This document shows, in pieces, positions 48,297 to 58,461 of a stretch of DNA of 64,000 nt. Position 1 is the first letter of the stretch. Each line of letters starts with the position of its first letter. The stretch is from Hirsutella rhossiliensis. Its lineage: Eukaryota > Ascomycota > Sordariomycetes > Hypocreales > Ophiocordycipitaceae. The stretch lies in NCBI RefSeq assembly GCF_020360975.1, contig NW_025408667.1, forward strand, positions 3,720,001 through 3,784,000, read 5' to 3'. Below the pieces are notes generated by a model. The model made no database searches. It saw nothing but the letters and a program-made list of their open reading frames with translations, and was not told where the DNA came from. The translations under genes were made by a program, and so were the position numbers.

Positions 48297-51200
48297 CTAT
48301 TGATCGGAGTAGCAAGTACCATCCCCACAAAGGCAGTCCTTCCATCCCGGCTTGCCCTGACAGTTATTCAGCTTTTCAAGCCAAATGCTCGGGGGCTCCC
48401 TAAGACATGAGTAAACCCTATTGCCACAGGGTCTAACATCGTTTGGCATCATGCCCTTAAGCCGACTGTTCATCTCTTGCAGTGCCTGCTCCTCCTTTTC
48501 GCAATCCCACCCATTTTTAATCACGATTTCTGCTTGTCGACAGCGCATCAACCTCTCCTCCATTTTCTTTTTCTTTCTCTCATCACTCTTTGGATTCGCC
48601 GTCGTCTCTGACTCGTTAGGCGCGTCCTCCATTGTCACATCGGTCGGAGGCCCTGTCGTTGTCGCTGGTTCTTCAGGAGGTGGATCTTCCCTCCCCAACG
48701 CTTCTACCGTGCCTTGCTCGTCCTCGGGGGTTTCAGTCTTCTCTTGGTTTGTCGCCGCGGCCCCCGCCTCCGGTAGGGCCCCGGACACCAACCCCCCTCC
48801 GGCTCCGGCTCCAGCGCCGGCGCCGGCGCCGGCGCCGGACAACGCCAATCCAGCGGCCAGAGCGGCCCCCCCCGTTAGCGCCACGCCTGTACCCAGAGTC
48901 TACAATTGCCCGTCGCATCAGCATCGTGAATGTTCGTCCACTGCAGGAAGAGTCACTTTGTAACGGGCAAGCCGCTTTAACGGCGGCTGCGCCGCCTAGC
49001 TTCAAGAACCTTCCATTGGCTCGAAGCTATAAAATGCCGTTATGCTCTTATGTAGTAGATTCTCTTTCTTTCTTTCTTTCTTTTCTATCTTGATAGTAAA
49101 CAGCATAGGGACTAGTTAGTTGTATCAACTCACTAGAGGCCTTTCACATACTATCAAGATCACCGAAGACACTGAAGACACTGAAGACACCAAAGTAACC
49201 GAGTCCCATCGGAGCCATTAGCATTCAGCGAAGTCGCGATGGCCGAAGATAACAACAACATGCAGCCGGACGTCCTCAGCGCCCTGGTTGCCGAGATACG
49301 AAGTCTGAGAGAAGAGAATTCCCGAAGAAATACCCTGTTTGAAGAACGTTTTATTGCCCTGGAACAACACCAGCAAGCCCGTTCGTCTGAACTCCTAGAG
49401 CCAATGCCATCTGTCACCCCGGCTGTCCCCATCGAGGACACCCATGTGGGCGCCAATCACAACCCTCACCCAACCAAGCGCCCCAAATTACGAGACATCC
49501 CTAAATTCGGCGGCGACAAGGCCCAGTGGCGAAGCTGGAAACTAGAAACCGAAGGAAAGCTACGAGTCGATAAAGAAGCCCTTGGAGATGCAGAAGGCCA
49601 CTTTATGTACATCTTCATGAGCCTAGAAGGCAAGGCTAAAGACAACGTGACCACATTTGTGGAGATGCAAACCGAGAAGAGAACGTTCAATGTTGCTGAA
49701 CTACTCAACCGTCTCGAATTGCTGTACGGGGAGAGGGATCGCAAGCAGAGAGCTACACGCAATCTGCATTCGATTAAGCAAGGAGAGAATGAACCATTCA
49801 CGTCCTTTTACCCCCGCTTTGAGAGGGAGATCGCCAATGCCAACGCCGAGTATTGGCCAGACGACAGCAAGATTTCCTACCTCCAGGAGGCACTAAACGA
49901 CAAAATGAAAGCAGCCCTCATAGGCTCTGACCCCTCTGCCATCAGCAGCTATGTTGGGCTGGCGAGGAGGTGCGATTCGCTGAGCAGCCAGATGGAACTG
50001 TTGGGTCAGTGGAAAAGGCCCGAGGCAACACAAAGAGTTCGGACAACTATGACAACTACCAGAACCATGGAGGCCAGTCTGCCCAGAAACAGTCTGCCCA
50101 GAAAACCGAAGTTAGACGAGAGGATATGATGGAATGGGAGCCAACTCTACAAGCATCCGCGAAAGTGAACGCTGCGCGCACCCGCAGTGATAAGAACACA
50201 TATGGCTACCAATCCAAGCGACCAGAAGACCAAGCGCTGTTGGGCAAGCGTGCCCAGTGGGTCGACCAGGCCGAGATGGACGCCCGTTACCGTGAAGGGC
50301 GTTGCCTCCGTTGTGGAAGAGACAACTGCAGAATCGAGCGCTGTCCATTGGCTGCGCCTATCCGACCCGCAAACACGACCCGACGCACTCAGGTCAATGC
50401 CGTGACCCTTCACGACCAGCGGTCACTAAAGCCGAGATCGCCGAAGACGATGCTTCTTCTCATAGCGATGAAGATTCAGACTAGGGACACGCGGCGGCTG
50501 TGAGAGAATGGGATGTGAGCGGAAAAGCAAAATGGACGGAGAACCGTTCATAGCAGACGTCAGGGTGAACGGCACAGACTTTGTGCCATCTCTTGTCGAC
50601 TATGGCTGCCTCTGCTACGGCGCGGTCAGCAAGCGCACATTTCACTCTCTCCAGTTGCCACATATACGCGTCCAGCCGCGCATCTTGGAGAATGCAGCGG
50701 GAGACGGCAAGGAGGTCAAAATCGACAAGATCACGTATGTGTCGATCGACCTCGATGGACATCAGCAGCATCGTGTTTTCATGTACGTCATCGACGATCT
50801 GAACTGGGATATGATCCTGGGTAAACGATGGATGGAAGACCAGGATGTTCACATCCATGCGAAGGAAGGATATCTCGAGATCGGGTCCAATGGAGTCCAA
50901 GTACGAGACCGACGACGTTACCAGCCTCCTCAGCTAGACGTCTCTAATGTCATGGCCGCAACCTTTTTAGCAGAAGCACGCCGTGACAAACGCAAAGGCG
51001 GCATTGGAGTTCACTCGGTCACAATGGCGGATATTGACAAGGCCCTAAGACCGAAACCGAAGACTGACGTAATGGAGAAGCTGCCACCACAGTACCACAA
51101 GTGGTCTCGAGCTTTCTCTCAGCAACTGGCCGACCAGCTGCCCCCTCATCGGCCAGGTGTGGACCTGAAGATCGAAGTGCTGAAAGACGAGCATGGCCGA

Positions 51201-54200
51201 GAGGAGCCCCTACCCTGGGGACCGCTTTACAGCATGTCCCGCGAGGAGCTATTGGTGCTACGAAAGACCCTCACAGAACTACTCGACAAGGGATTTATTA
51301 GAGTCAGCAGCTCGCCAGCCGCAGCACCAGTCCTTATGGTGAAGAAGCCCGGCGGAGGCATCCGCTTCTGCGTGGATTACAGAGGTTTGAATCACATAAC
51401 GAAGAGGGACCGCTATCCCTTGCCTTTACTGAGCGAGACCTTGCGAACGATAGCCAAGGCAAGGTGGTTCACCAAGGTAGATGTTATAGCAGCGTTCCAT
51501 AAGATCAGGGTCGCCCTGGCGACGAAGAAAAGACAGCCTTCAGAACGCGCTATGGATCCTTCGAATGGCTGGTAGTTCCATTCGGCCTGACAGGCGCACC
51601 AGCAGCCTTTCAGCGGTATATTAACAGCGTGCTCCAGGATTACCTCGATGATTTTGTGTCAGCGTATATCGACGATGTCCTGATCTTCTCCTCTGGAAGC
51701 CTGCAAGACCACCGCGACAAAGTCGGCAAGGTCCTCCAACGACTGATGGACGCTGGGCTGCAACTGGACATCAACAAGAGCGAATTCGAAGTCAAGGCTG
51801 TGAAATACCTTGGGTTCATCATCGAGGCGGAGTGTGGGATCCGAGTCGACCCAGAGAAGGTTGAGGCTGTGAAGGGATGGGCAACCCCGACGAATATTAA
51901 ATCCGTGAGGAGTTTTATCGGATTCGCGAACTTCTACAGGGTGTTTATGCCAGACTTCTCGGTGATAGCGGAGCGCTAACGCGGCTAACGAAGAAGGACG
52001 TGCCATTCCGTTGGGATGGATTGTGCGAAGAAGCCTTCGAGAAGCTCAAGGACCTGTTGATCACGGCCCCGATCCTGCACACTTCCATCCAGAAAGGAGA
52101 CTATAGGAAAGCGGACGCTTCAGGATTCGCGTCGGGAGGCGTGCTCCTGCAGAGAGATGATAAGGATGGACTGGTACGACCTGTCGCATACTTCTCGAAG
52201 AAACATTCGGCAGCCGAAGCGAACTACGCTATCCATGACAAGGAGCTACTCGCCATTCTCAGATGTTTGGAGCAGTGGGAACCAGAGCTACGGGCAGTAG
52301 AGCACTTCAAGATCCTAACGGACCACAAGAACCTGAGATACTTCTACTCGGAAAGGAGGTTGACAGAGAGACAAGTGCGGTGGTCGGAGTTCCTGTCCAA
52401 GTTCCAATTCAAGCTCGAATGGAGGCCGGGCCGCAAGGGCGGATTGCCTGACGCGCTCTCGACGGGACCAGGATATGCCGGCAAACTACTCCGATGAACG
52501 ACTAAAGGGACGCATTATGAGGCTATTCCAAGACGACCACCTTAGAAGGGTCCCAATATCGACATTGTCTACCAACACCGATGGTGCCCAGGAAATCAAC
52601 TTCGGAAAAGAGATCAGGATATTTGAAGATGAGGAGTTACAGCAGCTGTGGCACGCCGCACGCCAAGAAGACAAGCTCTATCAAGAACTCACGAAGCTGG
52701 TAGCAGATGGAGCGAAGAGTTTGCCAACAGGATTACAGAAGGAGAAGGTTGTCAGCATTTCAGAATGCTCGTTAGACAATAGGGGCCTGCTGTGCTTTAG
52801 AGAACGCGTCTGGATACCCGGTTCGGAGCCGCTACGTACGAAGATCATCCAGGAAACTCACGACTCTCATATCACCGGACATCCTGGAAGGGACCTCACG
52901 TACTCGACTCTGTCGAGACGCTTCTTCTGGCCGGGTGCCGCTAGCGATGTACGTCGGTTTGTGCGCAACTGCGAGGTTTGCGGACGAAACACCATCTGGA
53001 GGGATACAAAGAAAGGACTCCTAAAGCCGCTCCCTATTCCGCAACGCATATGGAGCGAAATTACCATTGACTTTATTACTGACCTCCCACCGTCGGGGAA
53101 AGATGGCGCGACGAACTGCATGGTGGTCACGGACCGACTCACCAAAGGCGTCGAACTCGAAGGATTACACGATATTTCTTCAGAAGCGGTTGCAAGAAGA
53201 CTCTTCGAACGACACTACCCTGTCCATGGCATCCCAACGGCTATTACCAGTGATCGGGGTCCCCAGTTTGTCAGTGGTATGTGGAAACACTTCTGTCAGC
53301 TGCTAGGGATCGAGCAGCGGTTGTCAACGGCGTACCATCCACAAACCGACGGTGCAACAGAACGAATGAACCAAGAGGTAGAGAGGATTCTTCGGATATG
53401 GACAAACTATCTGCAGGAGAACTGGTTGGACTTGCTTCCAGTCGCGATGGCGACAATTAACGAGCGGAAGCAACCTCCACCGGACTGAGTCCGTTCTTCT
53501 TCATGCACGGCTACCACAATGAGCCAATCCAGTTAGTTGAGCATCGAAGCACGGAAGACACAACACAGGAAGAAGCTGCAGCGGAGGATTTTATTCAGAG
53601 ACTACAGGATGCCACGGAGTTTGCGCAAGCAGCGATAGCTATGGCCCAGGAAATACAGCAAGCGCAAGCCAACAAGCACAGGACAGCCGCACCGAGATAC
53701 AAGCCTGGGGATTGGGTATACCTCAACTTGAGAAATGTCAAAACATCGCGACCCTGCAAGAAGCTCGATTGGTTACATGCCAAATATCAAGTGCTCACCG
53801 AAGTCAGCCCACATGCCTATAGGTTGGATGTGCCTGGACGTATCCATCCAGTCTTTCACGTCGATCTACTCCGGCCAGTACCCGGAGACCCATTGCCTTC
53901 GCAGAAAATCGATCAAGAGAGTGCCCCACCGGTGCTGGTGGACGGCCAAGAAATGTACCTCGTCGAAAGGATTCTGGATGAAAGAATGGAAGGTACGCAT
54001 AAGAAGGTGCTCGTAAAATGGCATGATTACTCGCAGCCTACGTGGGAGCCCCTTCCCACTATTCGACACACTGATGCATGGAAGCAATGGAAGAAACATA
54101 AAAAGAGTGTCACCTTCTCAAGTCATCTTGACACAGATTGCCACGATCCCAAGGAAGAGGAAACGTTGGACGGGAGGGAGGTAATGTAACGGGCAAGCCG

Positions 54201-54618
54201 CTTTAACGGCGGCTGCGCCGCCTAGCTTCAAGAACCTTCCATTGGCTCGAAGCTATAAAATGCCGTTATGCTCTTATGTAGTAGATTCTCTTTCTTTCTT
54301 TCTTTCTTTTCTATCTTGATAGTAAACAGCATAGGGACTAGTTAGTTGTATCAACTCACTAGAGGCCTTTCACACACTTACTGTTTTAGGATGCTCTTTC
54401 GCCCACTCCTTCGCCTTGTCCACCTGGGCCGGCACGTCCACGATATTGCCAGAGACAGGCACGGGTTGTGGAATAATGTTACTCGTCGCAGGCCCCTTAC
54501 CCCCTGGCTTAAGCCTCTTATAGCCGTCGCCTAATATAGGGGAAAATTGTACAGGAAAATTCTGCGGTAGAGAGGTAGCTAGTCCGACCAAAGTTGTGAG
54601 AACTGTTGCGGTCTTCAT
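48297..54618 (-). CDS. Secreted cysteine-containing protein gene, intron invaded by a retrotransposon
   Basis: Exon 1 is 54382-54618 (79 codons, signal peptide MKTATVLTTLVGLATSLP, then a KR site and Pro-rich stretch ending HPKT). Exon 2 is 48297-48899 (200 codons to the stop). Both borders are phase 0 and canonical: AAAACA before GTAAGTG, and ATTGTAG before ACTCTGGG. Without the 5416-bp element and one copy of its duplication the intron would be about 61 bp with a CTGAT branch site, a normal fungal intron. The 279-residue product has a Gly-Ala low-complexity segment, an acidic Pro/Thr/Glu-rich stretch and a C-terminal region with eight cysteines (RPCGNRVYSC, KDCLCGDGTC). No family recognised; a secreted effector-like protein is possible. 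Both exons are open, but a 5.4-kb intron is unlikely to be spliced efficiently, so the gene may now be silent. Confidence 0.75.
49028..49034 (+). promoter_or_regulatory. TATA box of the LTR promoter
   Basis: TATAAAA inside the 5' LTR, 59 bases before the self-primer sequence, which would form the 5' end of the transcript in a Tf1-like mechanism. Confidence 0.6.
49087..49097 (+). other. Self-primer sequence in the 5' LTR
   Basis: ATCTTGATAGT is the exact reverse complement of the primer-binding site at 49150-49160. Confidence 0.7.
49150..49160 (+). other. Primer-binding site (self-priming type)
   Basis: ACTATCAAGAT starts one base after the 5' LTR. It does not look like a tRNA 3' end (no TGG start) but pairs perfectly with 11 bases of the element's own LTR, as in Tf1 and sushi-type elements. 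Confidence 0.7.
49239..50484 (+). pseudogene. gag of the retrotransposon, frameshifted
   Basis: It begins MAEDNNNMQPDVLSALVAEI with a coiled-coil-like N-terminus, followed by the Gypsy gag core (FGGDKAQWRSWKLETEGKL, YIFMSLEGKAKD, SFYPRFEREIANA). The frame breaks near 50005, where one missing base moves coding to the frame open at 49970, and again near 50420. A zinc knuckle CLRCGRDNCRIERC lies at about 50306-50347, with Cys where the usual CCHC knuckle has His. The last piece ends with an acidic tail (DDASSHSDEDSD) at a TAG at 50482. Gag would form the virus-like particle and bind element RNA. No single frame encodes it in this copy. Confidence 0.85.
50508..52497 (+). pseudogene. pol part 1: protease, reverse transcriptase, RNase H, frameshifted
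   Basis: The protease region has LVDYGCLCYG, where relatives have DSG, so the catalytic motif is altered. Reverse transcriptase follows: SPAAAPVLMVKKPGGGIRFC, VDYRGLNHITKRDRYPLP, then a one-base loss near 51513, VPFGLTGAPAAFQRYIN and the catalytic AYIDDVLIFS at about 51663. A second one-base loss near 51972 moves to RNase H (ADASGFASGGVL, AYFSKKHSAAEANY, LTDHKNLRYF, WRPGRKGGLPDAL). Together these would copy RNA into cDNA. Each piece is otherwise well conserved, so the deletions look recent or artefactual. Confidence 0.85.
52475..54189 (+). pseudogene. pol part 2: integrase with chromodomain, frameshifted
   Basis: The frame 52475-53488 holds the H2C2 zinc finger (THDSHITGHPG ... CEVCG) and the integrase core with DDE residues in ITIDFITDLP, TSDRGPQFVSG and GATERMNQEVE. 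After a one-base loss near 53482 the second frame (up to 54189) continues with the GPY/F-like region (YKPGDWVYLNLRN, SPHAYRLDVPGRIHPVFHV) and a C-terminal chromodomain (YLVERILDERM, VLVKWHDYSQPTWEP), which in chromoviruses directs insertion to modified histones. The stop lies five bases inside the 3' LTR. Two bases are missing at the junction with RNase H (about 52459). Confidence 0.85.
54172..54181 (+). other. Polypurine tract
   Basis: GGGAGGGAGG directly before the 3' LTR, the expected plus-strand primer. Confidence 0.75.
54185..54374 (+). repeat. 3' LTR
   Basis: 190 bp, identical by eye to the 5' LTR, followed by the target duplication CACTT. Confidence 0.95.
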
Positions 54619-56215
54619 TTTGACGATGATAAGCTGGTAATCTGTATTCGAAGCTGGGAGACTCCGTGACTTATGTGCAAAGCAGGCATCCACTTGTAGA
54701 ATGGAATATAAGTAGGGATGAAGTATAATTTCTTGAAAAGACGAATGGCTCCTCCTTTTATAATCCAAGCAAGCCGGTTGCCTCTTAAGGCGATAACTGC
54801 TCTGTTCGTAGGTAAAGCTACCTTCGCATAGCTCTTACCTAGGCCTCGGGAATCGGAACCAGCTGGCTCTCCCCTCCCCTATTATGACGCTTGTTTGGTC
54901 AGCTCAACAGGGAGTTCAGCTTCACTATAAACTTCAGCTGAACGGCAAGTACAGTATCTTGCCTTCTAGCTTTACAAACAAGTAATGCAGAATGGTGTAA
55001 TAACGTACGTTGGAACAGAATGGTCCCTTGCAAGGTATACTAGTTAATCTATCCCTGATCGGCTGGCTTTGAAACCCTAGTCTTACTAGGTGCTATGCTT
55101 AAATCTCTCCGAGACTTTAGCAGTTAGTTGGTTGCTAACAACTTATGCGCAGTTGTATTTGGGTAATGCTCTTCGCGCGATACACTTCTCTATTCGCATG
55201 AAATCCTCCCTTAGCGCCAGTCTATGCCTCGCCAGGCACCGCCGCCTACTTTTTAAGCATAATTCTAGGTATCCATGCTCATTTATTTAGGCACTACTTA
55301 TGATAAAAGTGGAGTGCATACGGGTACACAGTAGTAGGCAGGCTCGCCGGATCTTTCTCTTAAAGGAATTTGCACACTGTTGCTTAAAACCCGGGCGACA
55401 ACACATGAATTGATCACGCTCCGTGCCTCTAGCCTGGAAATAGCCATTCATTATGATGCTTTGGGCGTGGACGGGCGTCCACTGGGCGGTAGATCATAGA
55501 AGACCGGTCATCTCTAGGGACGGCCAATGCCCCGAGGAACGGGACGAGAGTTGGGCATCAGCCGTGTTCGCGCATTTGGGTTAGTTTTGACACCGACAGG
55601 TCTGCCGGAGATGATAATTAAGGTTTGTTCTCGATAGTGTGGCTGTTTGGACGTCATAGTTGTCGCGTTAACTCAATAAAATGGCCCAGTCTCGGCAGTC
55701 TGGCCAGTTAGCTTAACACTACTCGTATACGAAGTAAAACGCATTTCGCATGGATTCTACATGAATATAGCAGGGCCTGCGTGCGTATTTACCTTCCATT
55801 CTTCCTGCTTGGGACGATTATTTCGCCTTGTGTTCTTCGGCTTGGTGTTCTTGAGATCTAGCAGGTAGTGCGTAATAGCCGCCTTGACCCTGAAACTTGC
55901 TACCGCGCTTGACATGATCGTTGCAGTAACGGCGGCGGGGGAGGAGGGAGACCCTGAGGAGGTCGGTGAAGCGTGGTGCGCGTGAACAAGACCACAGTGA
56001 AAGTCTTGCGTATGGCCCTACCGTTCCGGAACTTCGATTTTGCCGTCTCTGGGCGGCAGGCTCAATGAAAAGCTAGCTTCGCAGGGCTGGCTCTGCGGAA
56101 ATGATGTCGCCGGGTATGGGCCCGCGCGGTGTTCCGATTACCGGATTACCAGTCAACTGCGCCCGGGACCTGTGAGACACCAGCGGAGGCCTCCATCCGC
56201 TTAACGAATAAACAC
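54619..56215. other. AT-rich intergenic region
   Basis: Promoter side of the interrupted secreted-protein gene, then sequence with no supportable gene up to the solo LTR. Composition is uneven and suggests older transposon debris. Confidence 0.4.
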
Positions 56216-56674
56216 GGTGGGTCCGAATAGTGATGAGAACAAGAGAAACAAGTTAGACAGGTTGAAGCTTTATCAACAAAACAAAACCATGCGTAGTAGG
56301 CGTAAGGTATGGGATTGCAAAAAGGAGGAACAGGCGCTGCAAAAGATAAATGCTTGGCTTTGGTATATGAAGCCAAAGGATGTTTAACTCTCAAGCAGGG
56401 GCTTGAGAGCACAGTGGAAGAAATAGGGGCACAGAAAGGTGAATTTAGTGATGCATGTCTTTGTCTATCTATTGGGACAAGGGAGGGGCTTATATAGGTA
56501 CAGTGACTACACATAGCTAGCCAAAAGAGGGCATTAGGATGTTCCTATACCTAAGTCAGGCCTACATAATGTCCTTGGGCTAGGGGAGTCATGTTGGTCA
56601 GGCAGGCTTCCTTGTGCATGACTATTGGGTCCACTAAGCATGACTGTGGCCTCTTATGCCCACTCTCCTCAACA
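56216..56674 (-). mobile_element. Probable solo LTR
   Basis: On the minus strand a 459-base unit begins TGTTGAGGAGAGTGGGCATA, contains a TATATAAGCCCC promoter-like box (plus-strand 56487-56496) and ends near GTGTTTATTC. It is flanked on both sides by GTTAA on the minus strand (TTAAC at 56211-56215 and 56675-56679 on the plus strand), the length expected for an LTR-element target duplication. No internal region or second LTR is nearby, so it looks like the product of LTR-LTR recombination. The 3' end lacks the canonical CA, which weakens the boundary. It is unrelated to the 190-bp LTRs. Confidence 0.6.
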
Positions 56675-57138
56675 TTAACCTTATAGGAGTAAGACTTATG
56701 CTTGTCTAGTGGGGAGTCTTCAAGCCTTTGGCTTTAAACGCTGAATAATTGTCAAGGCAAGCCAGAATAGGAGAGGTGCCTTAGTGGAAATCAAAGTACT
56801 GATTACTCCAATCAATGGGCGTAAATGCGCCCAAGCAGCAGAAAATGTGGCGGAAGATGTCAATTAATAGGGGATTCCCAGACCCCTATGGCCTAGCCCG
56901 TTACAAAAAGAAATCAATTGATTCCTAACTTTGCCTCCCGGGCTTATAACTGTTCTTTTAAAAACAACCATTACAGTATATAAGAGAGTAAATACTGACT
57001 TGCTTCAGCTTTCTTCTTGTATATGAGGGGAGGCTTGCAAGTTGTCTGTCTTGTGAGAGGGCTTGGTAGAAATCTATGCGAGAAGACCTATTGCGCATTT
57101 TTATCTAACAGATCTGGCTGACAGTTCTTCCGCTTCTG
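56675..57138. other. Spacer beside the subtilase gene
   Basis: AT-rich, no gene seen; 3' flank of the subtilase. Confidence 0.45.
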
Positions 57139-58461
57139 CTAGGTCGCGCCGTTAAAGGCCAGTAGGCTAACGGTGTCACTACGCTGGTCGACAATGGCGT
57201 CCTTCGTTGCTAGCTGGCGGATTCGATTACATAGTGCCGCAGTGCCTGACAGACCATCCAGTGTGCCGAGATACGCCGCGAGGCCAACGATAAAAGCTGC
57301 AGCCTGGGACGTGCCCGAATAAGACTTCGTCTTTCCGCTGTTGCTCGTCGAGATGATCTCCCTAGCGGGGGCGAAGATATCGACAGCCGAGCCAAAGTTG
57401 GAGGCAAAGGACTCATCCATATAAAGCAACGCATCGTTCTTCTGCATGCCGCCAACGACGCATACGCTTCGCTCCGAGGCCGGCGAGTATCTGTCTGCAG
57501 GGGTATTAGAGTTGCCGGCTGCGACAGCGACAAAGACGCCGGTTTCAATAAGCTTCGCTGCCGCCTGGTCCAAGCTCCGCGATTTACGATCTCCCATCGC
57601 GAAGCTGACAACCACGCCATTCGGGCAGCTGTGCTTTTTTTTGTGCTCCTCGATAAACTCGATACCCTTGATGACATCCGCAACATTGCCCCTGTTGGAA
57701 TCATTAAGCACCTTAATTCCGAAGATCCTGGTCCGTTTGGCTACGCCATATGTAGCGCTGCCAATAATGCCTGCTATATGCGTGCCATGGCCACTACCGT
57801 CAGTATCCTGCCCCTTGACGAAGGACTTGATCTGCTTCGCGCGGCCCTTGAAGTCCTATACTTCTATTAGCCCACACACAGCATGCCGTCCGACCACTTT
57901 AACTTACAGGGTGTTTATCGTAGATACCAGTGTCTAGCACATAGGCGCAGGTTCCCTTACCAGCGCTCTTGTGATAGACGTAGTTGCCAGCGTCTGGTTC
58001 TCTGTGCGAGATACGGGCAAGGCCCCAAGATGAATTCGGTTGCGCTACACTACCGGGTTGCACGACTGTGCCGGAAGCAAGCAGGACAGCGTTCTCTTCA
58101 ATGTAATCAACCTAAGATAGTTGATACTTTTAACACCCGTATCTTATATACCGCTTCAGGGCAGAATCCTTACATGTTGGTTATTGCGGAGCAATTCAAC
58201 CTCTGTCTCGCTTAGAGATTTGGCAAAGCCATTGAGGAATTTATCATAGACGTGGTCAGGTTCGTCGGATAGCTTGGCGAGGATATCGTCACGGACGGAG
58301 GTATTGGTGCCGGTCTTTAAAACAACGATATATGTCTCGGGGATGATAACTTTATCGTCACCTGCTGTTGGGAAAGGCGCCAGCGCCTCGGGCTCAGCCA
58401 GGGTGGATGGGACCTGGGCGCTAAACGCGAGAAGCAGAATAGTAAAAATGAACGGATGCAT
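57139..58461 (-). CDS. Secreted subtilisin-like serine protease (S8, proteinase K type)
   Basis: Exons 58174-58461, 57908-58111 and 57139-57855 join in phase 0 (GTAAGG and GTAAGT donors) to 402 residues. A signal peptide (about 1-22) is followed by an I9 propeptide (ETYIVVLKTGT, to about 100) and the S8 catalytic domain with D156 in VLDTGIYD, H187 in GSGHGTHIAG, N279 in AAGNSN and S347 in SGTSQAAAF. In the Ser motif the usual proline after SxA is Ala, and the usual VxNMSLGG segment reads VVSFAMGD, both uncommon for the family, so activity or specificity may differ. Such enzymes degrade extracellular protein, for example insect cuticle or host tissue in hypocrealean fungi. All triad residues are present. 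Confidence 0.92.

Larger units (their letters stand above)
48959..49148 (+). repeat. 5' LTR
   Basis: 190 bp, TG...CA, containing a TATAAAA box, a short CTTT microsatellite and the self-primer ATCTTGATAGT. Confidence 0.95.
48959..54374 (+). mobile_element. Gypsy (Ty3) chromovirus-type LTR retrotransposon
   Basis: A 5416-bp element bounded by 190-bp direct LTRs (TGTAACGGG...CCTTTCACA) and by the 5-bp target duplication CACTT (48954-48958 and 54375-54379). The order is gag, protease, reverse transcriptase, RNase H, integrase with H2C2 finger, chromodomain, which is the Ty3/Gypsy chromovirus order. A self-priming primer-binding site follows the 5' LTR, and a polypurine tract precedes the 3' LTR. 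LTRs read identically over their full length, so insertion was recent, yet the coding region is broken by about seven short deletions. It lies antisense to the host secreted-protein gene within its intron. Confidence 0.95.

Noticed and set aside
48959..54374. Programmed ribosomal frameshifting as the explanation for all gag-pol frame changes
   Set aside because: There are about seven changes spread through gag, RT, RNase H and integrase, far more than the single gag-pol shift used by such elements.
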